DNA of 64,000 nt, taken from contig NZ_JAIOGQ010000001.1 in NCBI RefSeq assembly GCF_019904135.1, positions 220,624 through 284,623 on the forward strand, written 5' to 3'. The first letter of the stretch is position 1. Each line of letters begins with the position of its first letter. The notes beneath the pieces are model-generated. The model did not search any database. It was given only the letters and a program-made list of their open reading frames with translations, and had not been told where the DNA came from. This document shows, piece after piece, positions 51,878 to 61,042 of the stretch. Made by a program: the position numbers and the translations under genes. The DNA is from Paenibacillus caui. Lineage in GTDB: Bacteria > Bacillota > Bacilli > Paenibacillales > Paenibacillaceae.

Positions 51878-52615
51878 ATGAACGGCAATCAAACCCTAGG
51901 CCGTGCGCTGGATATCTTGTTCGCGCTGGCAGAAGCACAGACAACACTGACCGTTACCCAGATCGCTGAAAAGGTATCGATACCCGACAGTACCGCCTAC
52001 CGTTTTCTGCAGACGCTGGAGCATAACGGTCTTGTCGAACGAAGAGCAAAAGGGCAAATCGGACTCGGACTGCGCATTCTGGATTTGGCCCGTAATGTCC
52101 ATCAGCAAATTGACCGCAGGATGCACGATCTGGCCCTTCCGCTGCTGGAAGAGCTGACCGAAGCAACGGGCGAGACTTCTATTCTGGCTATCCGTTCCGG
52201 TCTTAACACTGTGTGCGTACAGTCTATTGAAAGTCACCGCCTGATCCGGCTATCCATTGAAAACGGTCGCATTATGCCTTTGTATTCCGGAGCTACCGGC
52301 AAAGCCATTCTTGCCTTCGAATCCGCAAAGGTTTGCGATCAGGTGCTGGAATCCGTGAATGACACAGCCAAGGCCAAGCTTGTGTCCGAGCTCGCTTCGA
52401 TCCGTAAAACGGGATTTTCCAAAACCGTGGGAGAGGTCGACACCGATGTATTCGGCGTTGCCGCCCCTGTTTTTAATTCCCGTGATTACGTCCTTGCTTC
52501 TATAACCGTGGCCGGCCCTGTGAGCCGCTATGACGAGGGATTGGAAATCCCCCGCAAGGTGTGCGAAGTCGCGAAGACGCTTTCGCTTAAGATGGGCCAA
52601 ATCGAAAAGATATAG
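51878..52615 (+). CDS. IclR-family regulator of the catabolic locus
   Basis: 245 aa from ATG 51878 (AAGAGAGG upstream). N-terminal winged helix GRALDILFALAEAQTTLTVTQIAEKVSIPDSTAYRFLQTLEHNGLVER; C-terminal effector domain with LEELTEATGETSILAIRSG and GVAAPVFNSRDYVLASITVAGP. IclR regulators sense pathway metabolites. Position, divergent from the catabolic operon, and the repeated site at the importer make it the likely switch for both. Confidence 0.9.
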   Translation: MNGNQTLGRALDILFALAEAQTTLTVTQIAEKVSIPDSTAYRFLQTLEHNGLVERRAKGQIGLGLRILDLARNVHQQIDRRMHDLALPLLEELTEATGETSILAIRSGLNTVCVQSIESHRLIRLSIENGRIMPLYSGATGKAILAFESAKVCDQVLESVNDTAKAKLVSELASIRKTGFSKTVGEVDTDVFGVAAPVFNSRDYVLASITVAGPVSRYDEGLEIPRKVCEVAKTLSLKMGQIEKI

Positions 52616-52647
52616 ATATTTCTTTTTAGGATAACAGAGTGGAAGCT

Positions 52648-52978
52648 ATGAAATTAAATAAGTATTGGAACATGCAGAGCCAATTGACCATCACGTTGGC
52701 GGTTGTGGTGATCGTTTCGACCCTTACTTTAGGTTCTGTGGTCGACTGGAGCGTTAAACGGTATTTGGCAGGGTTATGGCAACTACCCGGGCGATCGTGG
52801 AGCCGTTTCCGCAGCCTCCGAGGAGCAGCTTGCAGGCATTGAAAAAGCATCTAGCCATTTGACCGAGCTCGGCAAGCTGTCTGTCCAACTGGAGGAAGCC
52901 GTCCGGCGTTTTCGAATCCATGAGCAGAAGCAGCGACTTAAGCGACTTAGAGAAAATTTGCAGATGAACAGCCCTTAA
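52648..52978 (+). pseudogene. Methyl-accepting chemotaxis protein with a large internal deletion
   Basis: The start (MKLNKYWNMQSQLTITLAVV) has a chemoreceptor's first membrane helix. At about 52780 it jumps, out of frame, to the extreme C-terminus: VSAASEEQLAGIEKASSHLTELGKLSVQLEEAVRRF, the usual end of the signalling domain. Everything between (ligand domain, HAMP, most of the coiled coil) is gone. Confidence 0.75.
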
Positions 52979-53257
52979 GAAAGAAAAACCTAGCGGAAGA
53001 TCACCGCTAAGTCCTTTGCTGTGCTATGTGACACGTTTGTGCGTGGGGGAGGGAATGAGTATGGAGTTCCACCGCTGTTAGACCCATGTTCTTATTAAAC
53101 CTGCTAGATGGTTAGAACCTGGCTCTAAAGGCGGCCGCTTCGCTCTCCACCCCATACTCCTTCCCACTTCGGATCTACTTCGAGTTCTTATGGAGTTTTC
53201 TCGGATCATGACATCCTTCACAAACCAGCAGCTTAAAGAAGCTGCCGCCTGTCACTC
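52979..53257. other. Non-coding stretch, structured, unassigned
   Basis: 279 bp without a convincing ORF. TAGAACCTGGCTCTA (near 53112) is a near-palindrome and the stretch is GC-richer than the surrounding intergenic DNA. It may be a mobile-element remnant; I cannot assign it. Confidence 0.3.
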
Positions 53258-54172
53258 TCACTGATGCCGACTCCATGCCAATGTTTTAGTCAAAGCAAGC
53301 TCCAAAGGCGTAGCCGCCAGCTTGAACCGTTCAGTGAAGGAGCTGCTGTCCACGATAAAATCTTGTTCAAATTGATACAGCATCTCAATGCTTTCCCGGG
53401 CTTCCGGCAAAAAAATACCGCCTATCCGAAGCATCCCCTTCCCCATGGAACGAATCGACGGGGAATGTCCGGCAAGTTTATAGGCCATTTCAAGAAACTC
53501 CCTTGTCGTAACCGTATCAGCATTCGGTACATGCCAGGCACGGCCGAAGGCATCCTCCTGTCGGCTCAGCACCACTAACGCTTTTCCAAAATCATCAATA
53601 AAGGTGTAGGTATGCTTCTTGTCCGGATTGCCAATTACCGTGCAGGTTTTACCCTCTCCGATGGATTTGAAGAGCCGCCCCACAGCTGAATTAAACACGC
53701 CAGGACCAAAAAAATCGGATCCGCGGCCCATTGTGACCAGAAGCCGCCCCTCTTGAAACTGCTTCAACAGCCGACGAGACATCTCTGCGCGAATTTTCCC
53801 TTTCCTGGTAACGGCAGCATACGGCAAGCCCTCATGCAAGCTGCCCTTGACCTCGCCATACATGTACAAGTTCTCTGCGACAACCAATCTGGCTTCGGCA
53901 GCCATAGCGCCTGCGACGATATTCTCCTGGAAAGGCAAAAATAAAGGATCCCATTTCTGATACGAAGGCTGCGCGCATTGAAAGACAAACTTCGCATTCT
54001 TCATTACGTCTTGTGCCTGCCCCTTGTCCATCAGATCCGCTTTAACGACCTCCACGCCTGCAGGAACACTTGCGTTTCCACTCAAACTGACCATCTTGAC
54101 GGGCTCGCCGCTCGCTGCTAGTTCCCTCATCACCGACATCCCGAGCGGGCCCGTTCCTAAAATGACATTCAT
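53258..54172 (-). CDS. NAD(P)-binding epimerase/reductase-like protein
   Basis: 304 aa. Rossmann start VILGTGPLGMSVMRELAASG (GxGxxG), then a VVKADLMDKGQAQDVMKNAKFVFQCAQPSYQKW region as in atypical short-chain dehydrogenases. The Tyr-x3-Lys is not clear. NAD-dependent epimerase-like or NmrA-like. Transcribed from a MerR-type promoter, so it is induced by whatever the adjacent MerR protein binds. Confidence 0.75.
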   Translation of the reverse strand: MNVILGTGPLGMSVMRELAASGEPVKMVSLSGNASVPAGVEVVKADLMDKGQAQDVMKNAKFVFQCAQPSYQKWDPLFLPFQENIVAGAMAAEARLVVAENLYMYGEVKGSLHEGLPYAAVTRKGKIRAEMSRRLLKQFQEGRLLVTMGRGSDFFGPGVFNSAVGRLFKSIGEGKTCTVIGNPDKKHTYTFIDDFGKALVVLSRQEDAFGRAWHVPNADTVTTREFLEMAYKLAGHSPSIRSMGKGMLRIGGIFLPEARESIEMLYQFEQDFIVDSSSFTERFKLAATPLELALTKTLAWSRHQ

Positions 54173-54213
54173 CGTGATATCTTCATCCTTTCGGCAAGTT
54201 TCTGGATAAAAAC

Positions 54214-54244
54214 AAAATAAACCCTATAGCCACTATAGGGTCAA
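54214..54244 (-). promoter_or_regulatory. MerR-type promoter with 21-bp dyad
   Basis: Minus strand: -35 TTGACC, 19-bp spacer, -10 TATTTT. The spacer region holds arms ACCCTATAG / CTATAGGGT (54221-54229 and 54233-54241) with 3 nt between. An over-long 19-bp spacer with a dyad in it is the MerR activator design. It overlaps the merR stop. Confidence 0.85.
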
Positions 54245-55095
54245 TCCTTTTTAACGGGCACCTGCAGCTCCACAATGAATTCTTCAGGCTTTATCATCTG
54301 AGCCATATCCACGAAATATTGCTCTATTGCCGGCCCTACTTCCCGGTAATGATTTCTGTCCATCCATTCCAGCAGCTTGCCATAAATCCGTTTGCAGGAT
54401 TCTTCGTTAGGGATTCCGCAGTAAAGAGCGGTAATGTACTCTCCCGCCGGAATAACCCCGAGATCTTCGTCAGGGGCCTGATTTTCCGGAAAATCCACCG
54501 AAATACAATACTCCAGCTCGGCATCGGTACGGTCAAAAGTCATAATATTTTCATGATATATGGTCATCAATCGTCCAGGCGTCAAACCATTCGCTTCAGC
54601 TTTATGATACAGTTCCGTAAATCTTACGATGGAAGCATCCATTCCGCTTGCCGATCTCCTTCGATCACTAAGAACTTGCCGAGCGGGATAGGATTTCAAT
54701 TCCACCAGAACATCGAGCTCCTTCAGCCCGCTGCTTAACTCTTTCAGATCTAAAATCTGGCCTTTTCTATGTGCAATGGATGCTGCAATTTGTTCCAATT
54801 GCCGAATCTCCGTCACCGTTTGCCTATGTTTGAATTCAAGCTTGGTTAACAGGTTGTCCAGACTGTCATCCTTCATCGCAGCTTTTATTTCCTCAAGGGA
54901 AAAGTTAAGCGACTTCATATCCTGGACGATTTTAATGTACAGCACATCAAAATTGGAGTAGTACCGGTAACCCGTGAATTTGTCCGTGTAGCCGGGTTTC
55001 ACCAACCCGATCTTATTGTAATAACGCAGCGTTTGGATGGATATATTGCAGATCTTCGCCGCTTGGCCAATCGAATATCGCTGATCCCTGTTCAA
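54241..55095 (-). CDS. MerR-family activator with GyrI/BmrR-type ligand domain
   Basis: 284 aa. YSIGQAAKICNISIQTLRYYNKIGLVKPGYTDKFTGYRYYSN is the MerR HTH and wing; a coiled coil follows (about 75-115), then a GyrI-like C-terminal domain (LGVIPAGEYITALYCGIPNEES, WMDRNHYREVGPAIEQYFVD). BmrR-like proteins bind lipophilic cations and induce exporters. Here the target is the NAD(P)-binding protein directly downstream. The operator overlaps its own 3' end. Confidence 0.88.
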   Translation of the reverse strand: MNRDQRYSIGQAAKICNISIQTLRYYNKIGLVKPGYTDKFTGYRYYSNFDVLYIKIVQDMKSLNFSLEEIKAAMKDDSLDNLLTKLEFKHRQTVTEIRQLEQIAASIAHRKGQILDLKELSSGLKELDVLVELKSYPARQVLSDRRRSASGMDASIVRFTELYHKAEANGLTPGRLMTIYHENIMTFDRTDAELEYCISVDFPENQAPDEDLGVIPAGEYITALYCGIPNEESCKRIYGKLLEWMDRNHYREVGPAIEQYFVDMAQMIKPEEFIVELQVPVKKD

Positions 55096-55252
55096 TGATT
55101 GACTCCCCTTTAAACACGAAGTGTACTACCATGATAGTCTCCCGCTATACCGGATATCAAGAGAGACTGTTCACTTCTTGGGAGCAGACAGGTACCTAAT
55201 CATTCTGGGCGCATACCCTATAAGGAAACCGCGTTAGGGCCGGTCATCATAA
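55096..55252. other. Leader region upstream of the sulfonate importer
   Basis: 157 bp between divergent genes. GATATCAAGAGAGAC recalls the start of an S-box but the rest of that riboswitch is absent. CCCTATAAGG and CGCGTTAGGGCCGG suggest stems. No recognised riboswitch class. Confidence 0.3.
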
Positions 55253-56278
55253 ATGAAAAACGGGAAGGGAAGTGTTTCAGCATTGGGTAAGAATAGGGGC
55301 CTCGCAGCCTTTATCAGTCTGCTGCTTGTTTGTTCAGCTTTGTTGTCCGCTTGTTCAGACAAGGCAGCTTCTTCGGGGCAAACCAATACAGACGCGAAAC
55401 AAACGATCCGAATCGGCTACCAGAAGAATGGGCCGCTGTTTATTCTGAAGAACCAGGGCAACCTGGAAAAACGGCTGCAGCCGCTTGGGGTTTCGGTGGA
55501 ATGGTTTGAATTTCCGTCCGGACCGCCGGTTCTGGAATCCCTAAACGCAGGGAGCATTGATTTGGGGCGGACCGGGGATGCACCTCCCATTTTCGCCCAG
55601 GCAGCAGGTTCTTCGCTGGTCTATGTAGGCGTAGGAAAGCCCAAGTCGAAAGGAACGGGGTTTCTCGTCAAGAAAGACTCGGCCATCCGGTCGCTGCAGG
55701 ACTTAAAGGGAAAAACCATCGGTTTCTCGAAAGGCTCGAGCTCCCACTATTTTCTGGTCAAGGTGCTGGGGCAAGCCGGGCTGAACCTGACCGACATCAA
55801 ACCTGCTTACCTGACGCCGGGGGATGGAAGGATTGCCTTTGAGCAGGGGAACATTGACGCCTGGATTGTATGGGATCCCTTCACGGCCGATGCCGAGCGG
55901 TCAGCCGACGCACGCGTGCTGATCAGCGGGGAGGGTCTGACCTCGGATCGCGACTTCTTTCTGGCTTCTGCGGAATACGCCAAAAACCACGGGGATATCA
56001 TCCGGATTGTGCTTGAGGAAGTCCAAAAATCTTGCGACTGGGCCAATCAAAATCAAGGTAAACTGGCCGACCTGCTGTCCTCCCTTCTCGGCATCGACAA
56101 AGCTTCTATGGAAATGGCCATTGAACGGAGGGAATACGGGCTGGATGAAATGAACGAGGAGATCATGGAGGAGCAGCAGGAAGTCGCGGGTACGTTCTAT
56201 GACCTCAAGATCATTCCCGAGAAAGTAAACGTCAAAGAGAGATTTTTCATGCTCCCTAAAAAGGAAGTAGGAAAATGA
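55253..56278 (+). CDS. ssuA: Aliphatic sulfonate/taurine ABC importer binding lipoprotein
   Basis: 341 aa. Signal peptide with lipobox LLSAC. TIRIGYQKNGPLFILKNQGNLE, LGRTGDAPPIFAQAAGSSLVYVG and FAQAAGSS are SsuA/TauA-family blocks. The ATG at 55253 has a weak ribosome site; a TTG at 55283 has AAGGGAAG 10 nt upstream and gives a shorter signal peptide. First of three ssu-type genes; no SsuD desulfonase follows, so desulfonation genes must be elsewhere. Confidence 0.82.
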   Translation: MKNGKGSVSALGKNRGLAAFISLLLVCSALLSACSDKAASSGQTNTDAKQTIRIGYQKNGPLFILKNQGNLEKRLQPLGVSVEWFEFPSGPPVLESLNAGSIDLGRTGDAPPIFAQAAGSSLVYVGVGKPKSKGTGFLVKKDSAIRSLQDLKGKTIGFSKGSSSHYFLVKVLGQAGLNLTDIKPAYLTPGDGRIAFEQGNIDAWIVWDPFTADAERSADARVLISGEGLTSDRDFFLASAEYAKNHGDIIRIVLEEVQKSCDWANQNQGKLADLLSSLLGIDKASMEMAIERREYGLDEMNEEIMEEQQEVAGTFYDLKIIPEKVNVKERFFMLPKKEVGK

Positions 56279-57057
56279 GGCATTCCATCTCCCACTGGAT
56301 ACTAAAAATGCTTCCCTGGGGAATTCCGTTTCTGCTGCTTGTGTTGTGGCAGCTGTTCACTGAGGCCGGCATCGTCTCAAGCAAAATTCTTCCCGCTCCT
56401 CTCGATGTCTACTTCGCGGCTGTGCACCTGATGCAGACAGGCGATCTGCCCCATCACGTCTGGGTCAGCCTTTGGCGGGCATTGATCGGGTTTCTGATCG
56501 GCGGCAGCCTCGGGTTTGTCCTCGGCCTGTTTAACGGGCTGTTCCGCAAGGCAGAAATGCTGCTGGATACTTCAATCCAGATGCTGCGGAATATTCCGCA
56601 TCTCGCTTTGATTCCACTCGTGATTCTATGGTTCGGCATTGGAGAGGAGGCCAAAGTCTTTCTCGTCTCCCTGGGTGTTCTGTTTCCGGTCTACCTCAAC
56701 ACCTTTCACGGGATCAAATCGGTGGACCGGGGGCTGATCGAAATGGGCAGGATGTATGGACTGAAGGGATTTGCGCTGTTTTGCCATATTATCTTTCCAG
56801 GAGCTCTCTCTTCTATTTTGGTCGGGGTCCGTTTCTCTCTGGGCATCATGTGGATTACGCTGATCGTGGCCGAAACCATCTCCGCCACTTCCGGTATCGG
56901 CTACATGGCCATGAACGCAAGGGAGTTTATGCAAATGGATGTCATCGTCTTGAGCATTCTGCTGTACGCGCTGCTGGGCAAGCTTTCGGATGTGATCGCC
57001 CGCTTTCTTGAAAGAAGATGGCTGAAATGGCACCCGAGTTATGAAAGGAATTCCTAA
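56275..57057 (+). CDS. ssuC: Sulfonate-type ABC importer permease
   Basis: 260 aa, about six helices. [43 protein letters not shown] is the SsuC coupling loop and following helix. ATG overlaps the ssuA stop (ATGA). Confidence 0.85.
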   Translation: MRHSISHWILKMLPWGIPFLLLVLWQLFTEAGIVSSKILPAPLDVYFAAVHLMQTGDLPHHVWVSLWRALIGFLIGGSLGFVLGLFNGLFRKAEMLLDTSIQMLRNIPHLALIPLVILWFGIGEEAKVFLVSLGVLFPVYLNTFHGIKSVDRGLIEMGRMYGLKGFALFCHIIFPGALSSILVGVRFSLGIMWITLIVAETISATSGIGYMAMNAREFMQMDVIVLSILLYALLGKLSDVIARFLERRWLKWHPSYERNS

Positions 57058-57076
57058 ACGGATGGGGGAATCAGGC

Positions 57077-57889
57077 ATGAACAAGAACGATCAGGAGATT
57101 CACCTGGAGCTGCTTAATTTGCAGAAAAGCTTTGCGGAAGTGAATGTTCTGAACATGCTCAATATGAACATTCACAAAGGTGAATTTATCGCCATTGTCG
57201 GCAAGAGCGGATGCGGCAAGAGTACGCTGCTCCGACTGCTCTCCGGCCTCGAGAAACCAAGCGCCGGCGAAATTGTGATGGAGGGCAAACCTCTTGCAGG
57301 TCTAAACCGTCAGGCCTGCATCATGTTTCAGGACGGACGCCTGTTGCCGTGGAAACGGGTTCTGCACAATGTCGGGCTTGGATTAAAGGGTGATCACCAG
57401 GAGGAAGCCATGGAAGTGCTGCGGCATGTCGGACTGGAAAATAAATCCTATGAATGGCCCTCCAGGCTTTCCGGAGGACAGAAGCAAAGAGTTGCCCTGG
57501 CCCGCGCCCTGATTCATAAACCAAGCCTGCTTCTGCTCGACGAACCACTGGGAGCGCTGGATGCCCTCACCCGGCTGGAGATGCAAAGCCTGATTGAGGA
57601 AATCTGGGCGCACAGGCGCTTTACCGCTCTGCTCGTTACCCACGATGTCGAGGAGGCCGTTGCGCTGGCGGATCGCGTTATCGTGCTGCAAGACGGGAAA
57701 ATTGCGCAGGAGATCAAGGTTTCCCTGCCCAGACCGAGAGGGCGGGATCGAGCCGCTTTCGCCTCCATCGTTAACCGGATCTTAAAGCAAATTATCGGAG
57801 CTCCGAAGCCTGTTTCGGGCATTTGGAACGAAGGGCCGGAATATGCCTCCCATTCCGTTCCGAGAATAGGCATAAGCAGTGCGGAATAG
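57077..57889 (+). CDS. ssuB: Sulfonate-type ABC importer ATPase
   Basis: 270 aa from ATG 57077 (GGGGGAA upstream). Walker [47 protein letters not shown], and [13 protein letters not shown]. Strong SsuB/NrtD-like match. Completes the ssuACB unit and ends at an intrinsic terminator. Confidence 0.87.
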   Translation: MNKNDQEIHLELLNLQKSFAEVNVLNMLNMNIHKGEFIAIVGKSGCGKSTLLRLLSGLEKPSAGEIVMEGKPLAGLNRQACIMFQDGRLLPWKRVLHNVGLGLKGDHQEEAMEVLRHVGLENKSYEWPSRLSGGQKQRVALARALIHKPSLLLLDEPLGALDALTRLEMQSLIEEIWAHRRFTALLVTHDVEEAVALADRVIVLQDGKIAQEIKVSLPRPRGRDRAAFASIVNRILKQIIGAPKPVSGIWNEGPEYASHSVPRIGISSAE

Positions 57890-57897
57890 CGGAATGC

Positions 57898-57953
57898 AGC
57901 CAACCCCTCGCCTACAGGCTGAAGCCCTGCTATGCGGAAAGGTTGGCTTTTTT
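57898..57953 (+). terminator. Terminator of the ssu operon
   Basis: AGCCAACC pairs with GGTTGGCT, with a GGCTGAAGCC hairpin in the loop, followed by TTTTTT. Confidence 0.7.
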
Positions 57954-57980
57954 ATGTATGAAATACAAGCCCGTTTTTGA

Positions 57981-58080
57981 ATATATAAAGAAGATGGATG
58001 GATTCAGAAGAAGCTAAAAGCTTTCTGCAAGAAAGCTGCTTCGCAGTGACACATGATTCCATCATTTGTGCAGGCTTATA
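57981..58080. repeat. MITE-like element, copy 3, internally deleted
   Basis: AAGATGGATGGATTC, AAAAGCTTTCTGCAAGAAAG, CTGCTTCG and then ACACATGATTCCATCATTTG, matching the two outer thirds of copies 1 and 2 but lacking the ~90-bp centre and the left terminal repeat. Confidence 0.7.
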
Positions 58081-58189
58081 TAAATCGCGGGGTTTCCATA
58101 ATTGTGACATCCCTTTCAGTCCGCAAGCATACACTTGAACAAGCAGGACGGGGCTACCCTTCCAATCCAACCTGAGGGATGATATCCAC

Positions 58190-58846
58190 GTGAAAATCCA
58201 ATACAGCTCATACAGAGCATTCGTCTTTCGCCGGTTATGCAGAAAGAGCTCCATGATCATAACAGGATCTCTAATCCAGGGGTTCGGCATGGGCGTGTTT
58301 CTATTTCCTCATTCCATCCCCTCCGGCGGGGGAGCAGGCCTCGCGGTTCTGCTGAATTACTTACTTCACCTTCCGATCAGCATCGGTCTATGGCTTGCGA
58401 ACATTTCGTTTCTCCTCTTTGCGGTTCAGTACCTCGGAAAGTTCAGCGCTTTCGGCACCATCCTTGTTATCACGACTACGGCTGTGTCCGTCAATTTTTT
58501 TGACGTTTATGTGGACAGCCCTTTTGCAAACGTCTGGTTCGACCTTTTGGCCGGGTCCCTGTTTCTGGGGACAGGGATAGCCGTCCTCATCGGACAGGGC
58601 GTTTCCAACGGAGGCATCGGATTTGTCGCTCTGGCGATTGCGAAATACAGGCGTATCAACCCGGGAACGTCCCTGTTTTGGATGAATACAATCATTTTTC
58701 TCGCCACCGCTTATTTGATCGATTGGAAAATCATTATTCAAGCGCTACTCTGCCAGTGGCTGTCCACGAGAATGGTCAACTGGTTTCATAACCCTTATGT
58801 TAGCCGCAGAAAAACGGGCGGCCATTTGGCCTGGCGGAAGAAATAA
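58190..58846 (+). CDS. YitT-like membrane protein
   Basis: 218 aa from a GTG (GAGGGATG upstream). Five to six helices. GSLIQGFGMGVFLFPHSIPSGGGAGLAVLLNYLL is the YitT/DUF161 start and IGQGVSNGGIGFVALAIAK the second half of that pattern. The C-terminal DUF2179-like domain of full-length YitT is missing. Possible transporter; function unknown. Confidence 0.72.
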   Translation: MKIQYSSYRAFVFRRLCRKSSMIITGSLIQGFGMGVFLFPHSIPSGGGAGLAVLLNYLLHLPISIGLWLANISFLLFAVQYLGKFSAFGTILVITTTAVSVNFFDVYVDSPFANVWFDLLAGSLFLGTGIAVLIGQGVSNGGIGFVALAIAKYRRINPGTSLFWMNTIIFLATAYLIDWKIIIQALLCQWLSTRMVNWFHNPYVSRRKTGGHLAWRKK

Positions 58847-58850
58847 CGGC

Positions 58851-60062
58851 TTATTCATGCTCCTGTTGATTCACGCGAATCATCAGCAAAGCCAGCAATC
58901 CGACCAAAAAAGTAAACACGGCAAGCGATGCGAACATACCTATTCTGGACCATTCCATGAGCCAGCCGAACAGAGGAGGGCCGATGGCAACCCCAAAGAA
59001 TCTGACCGAACCGTAAAGCGAGGTTACAAATCCCCTTCTTTCTTTACCGACCGCACCTGTTATAAAGCTGTTGATGCAGGGGAGAATGAGCCCCGTGCCG
59101 AGACTGCTCAAGGCAAGAATCGAAATGAACACGGTCAGGTTTTTGAAAAACGGAAGGGTACCATATGAAACCGTCAAGAGGATAAAGCCGAGGACGATCA
59201 GCTTTTTCATGAGCTGCCGGTTCTGCCCGATTTTACTTCCGGTAATATACGAGGTAGTGCACATCACCAGCAAAGGAATCGCCAGAACCAGCCCTTTGAT
59301 AACCCCGACAATGCCATACGATTTCTCGAGCGCATCAGATAAATAGAAGAGAATGCCGAACAACGTGAACAAGCAAGTTGCCCCCGCCAGATAGGCTGTT
59401 AGCAGCCATCTCCCCTCTTGCTTGAATACGCTAACCAGCCCTTGAACGTATTTGCCCAATCCTGGCGGCTCCTCTTCCCTCTTCTTTTCCTTGATCCAAA
59501 TCCATGACAGAATGATCGAAATCAAAACCACGGCCGGAAATGCAAAAAATACGCCATACCAAACAATCAGCCCTATCAGTGCACCGAGGATCGGCGAGAT
59601 TACTTTTCCAAAACCGTTGGAGGCTTCAACAAGACCCAGCACCCTGCTTTCCTCGGCCCCTTTAAACAGATCTCCCGCAAGCGCCATGGCAATGGGAGCG
59701 GTTCCCGATGCGCCGATTCCCTGAAGGGTTCGCCCAACGAGGATCCATACATAGGCATGCGAAAATAGCGCGGCTGCAAAACCGGCCAGCAGTCCGCCGA
59801 TCCCGTAAAGGATCAAGGCCGGAATAATGACAGCTTTGCGGGTGAAGCGATCCGACAAATACCCGAGAACCGGAATGCAAAACGCCGCGACCAAAGAGAA
59901 CATCGTAATGGTCAGACTGACCTGCAGCGACGACAGCTGGAGCTCGGACTTCATTTTGGGCAAAACCGGAATGAGCATGGAATTGCCCAGCGTCATAATA
60001 AGCGGAATGGAGCCTATCGCCACCATAGCCCTGGTCGAATTAGGCGAATGCGTTTCGGCCAC
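58851..60062 (-). CDS. MFS drug:H+ antiporter-like exporter
   Basis: 403 aa from a GTG with AAGGAGG upstream; 12 helices. Loop 2-3 motif [20 protein letters not shown]; motif C-like [20 protein letters not shown]1 family. Convergent, 4 bp from the YitT gene stop. Confidence 0.87.
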   Translation of the reverse strand: MAETHSPNSTRAMVAIGSIPLIMTLGNSMLIPVLPKMKSELQLSSLQVSLTITMFSLVAAFCIPVLGYLSDRFTRKAVIIPALILYGIGGLLAGFAAALFSHAYVWILVGRTLQGIGASGTAPIAMALAGDLFKGAEESRVLGLVEASNGFGKVISPILGALIGLIVWYGVFFAFPAVVLISIILSWIWIKEKKREEEPPGLGKYVQGLVSVFKQEGRWLLTAYLAGATCLFTLFGILFYLSDALEKSYGIVGVIKGLVLAIPLLVMCTTSYITGSKIGQNRQLMKKLIVLGFILLTVSYGTLPFFKNLTVFISILALSSLGTGLILPCINSFITGAVGKERRGFVTSLYGSVRFFGVAIGPPLFGWLMEWSRIGMFASLAVFTFLVGLLALLMIRVNQQEHE

Positions 60063-60134
60063 TTTGCTTGCCTCCTTCAGATGTAAACCTTATATCGTTA
60101 ACATGTCCTGGCACGAATAAGGTTATTCTGAGGG

Positions 60135-60326
60135 TCAGGGCAGCTGGACTTTACTTGTCTTGTTCAGGTCAGGACTGTTTAGATAAATTTGAAGACGACC
60201 GTGCTCTGGGGAAATGATAAAGATTGCCAAGCATAAGTCATTCCAAATGTATAAGCCCTTGTAAGGACTGTGCAATGTAGGAGAGTACTGTATTCCCCCA
60301 TCTAACGACGAGTTGACTTCTTAGTC
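60135..60326 (-). pseudogene. Coding scrap of unknown family
   Basis: An open stretch ending TAIL-like KTSKVQLP with stop at 60135, containing SPYKGLYIWNDLCLAIFIIS and GRLQIYLNSPDLNK. It has coding-like composition but no start with a ribosome site. Family not recognised. Confidence 0.25.
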
Positions 60327-60365
60327 TCTTACTCTAACCTAAGCAGCCTTTAGCGAGAAACCCGC

Positions 60366-60458
60366 TCAGCCAATCCCAAGCAAATCGAATACGGCCAGCA
60401 CGGCAATGGCTCCCAGTCCAGTACGCTCAGTGTCTTCACCGGTTTTTTGCAGTAAAAA
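60366..60458 (-). pseudogene. Remnant of a cell-wall anchor (LPXTG-like) C-terminus
   Basis: LQKTGEDTERTG followed by LGAIAVLAVFDLLGIG and a stop. The pattern LPxTG-E-D-T-xRTG plus hydrophobic tail is a sortase sorting signal, here with Gln for Pro and the charged end cut off. No gene body upstream. Confidence 0.4.
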
Positions 60459-60589
60459 TGGAAGTCGGGTATTTTAGATTGTCGCGTTTTTACAATACCC
60501 GCCGATTTCGTTTCATTTATGATGGAATCGACAACACTTATAAATAAGGCTCAGAACCAACAATAAAACCAATGAATGGAGGACGACGC

Positions 60590-61042
60590 ATGGATCTCGA
60601 ATACGTGCTTTACATCGGGGCTAAGCCCGAAGTGATATGGCAAGCCTTGATTTCACCCGAGGGGACGCGGGCGCTATTTTTCGGCTGCATTCTGAAATCG
60701 ACCTTTGAGGTCGGTGCCCCCTATGCATACATCGGACCCGGCAGCGATGGGGAGGAAACGGTTCATGTCTACGGCAAAATATTGGCCTTCGAGCCGAACC
60801 GGCTGATGAGCTACACGGAGCATCCCGGGCCATCCTACCGGGACAACCATGCGGAGCTGGAAACCCGAATTACGCTCACGCTGGAGACGGTGGGTAATTG
60901 TACAAAGCTGACGCTGGTGAACGACAGGTGGCCGGAACATCATCCTTCCTATGACAGCACGAAAGAAAGCTGGCCGATGATTCTGAGCAATCTCAAAACC
61001 TACGCAGAGTCGGGCAAGACATTGGATTTGGGCTGGTCATGA
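60590..61042 (+). CDS. AHSA1/SRPBCC-domain protein
   Basis: 150 aa from ATG 60590 (GGAGG 7 nt upstream). LEYVLYIGAKPEVIWQALISPEGTRALFFG and the closing GWPMILSNLKTYAESG-like end (SWPMILSNLKTYAESGKTLDL) are the START-like AHSA1 fold. Usually partners of ArsR regulators; none is adjacent. Function unknown. Confidence 0.82.
   Translation: MDLEYVLYIGAKPEVIWQALISPEGTRALFFGCILKSTFEVGAPYAYIGPGSDGEETVHVYGKILAFEPNRLMSYTEHPGPSYRDNHAELETRITLTLETVGNCTKLTLVNDRWPEHHPSYDSTKESWPMILSNLKTYAESGKTLDLGWS

Larger units (their letters stand above)
60063..60589. other. Gene-fragment region
   Basis: 527 bp with no intact gene. Two minus-strand coding scraps are listed separately. TTTACAATACCCG/CGGGTATTTTAGA near 60474-60506 is an imperfect inverted repeat. 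Confidence 0.4.

Noticed and set aside
55155..55252. SAM (S-box) riboswitch upstream of ssuA
   Set aside because: Only the first ATCAAGAGAG resembles it; the kink-turn, P3 and P4 elements and terminator are absent.
57952..58290. 112-codon minus-strand ORF
   Set aside because: Made of repeat copy 3 and antisense to the YitT start; no ribosome site.
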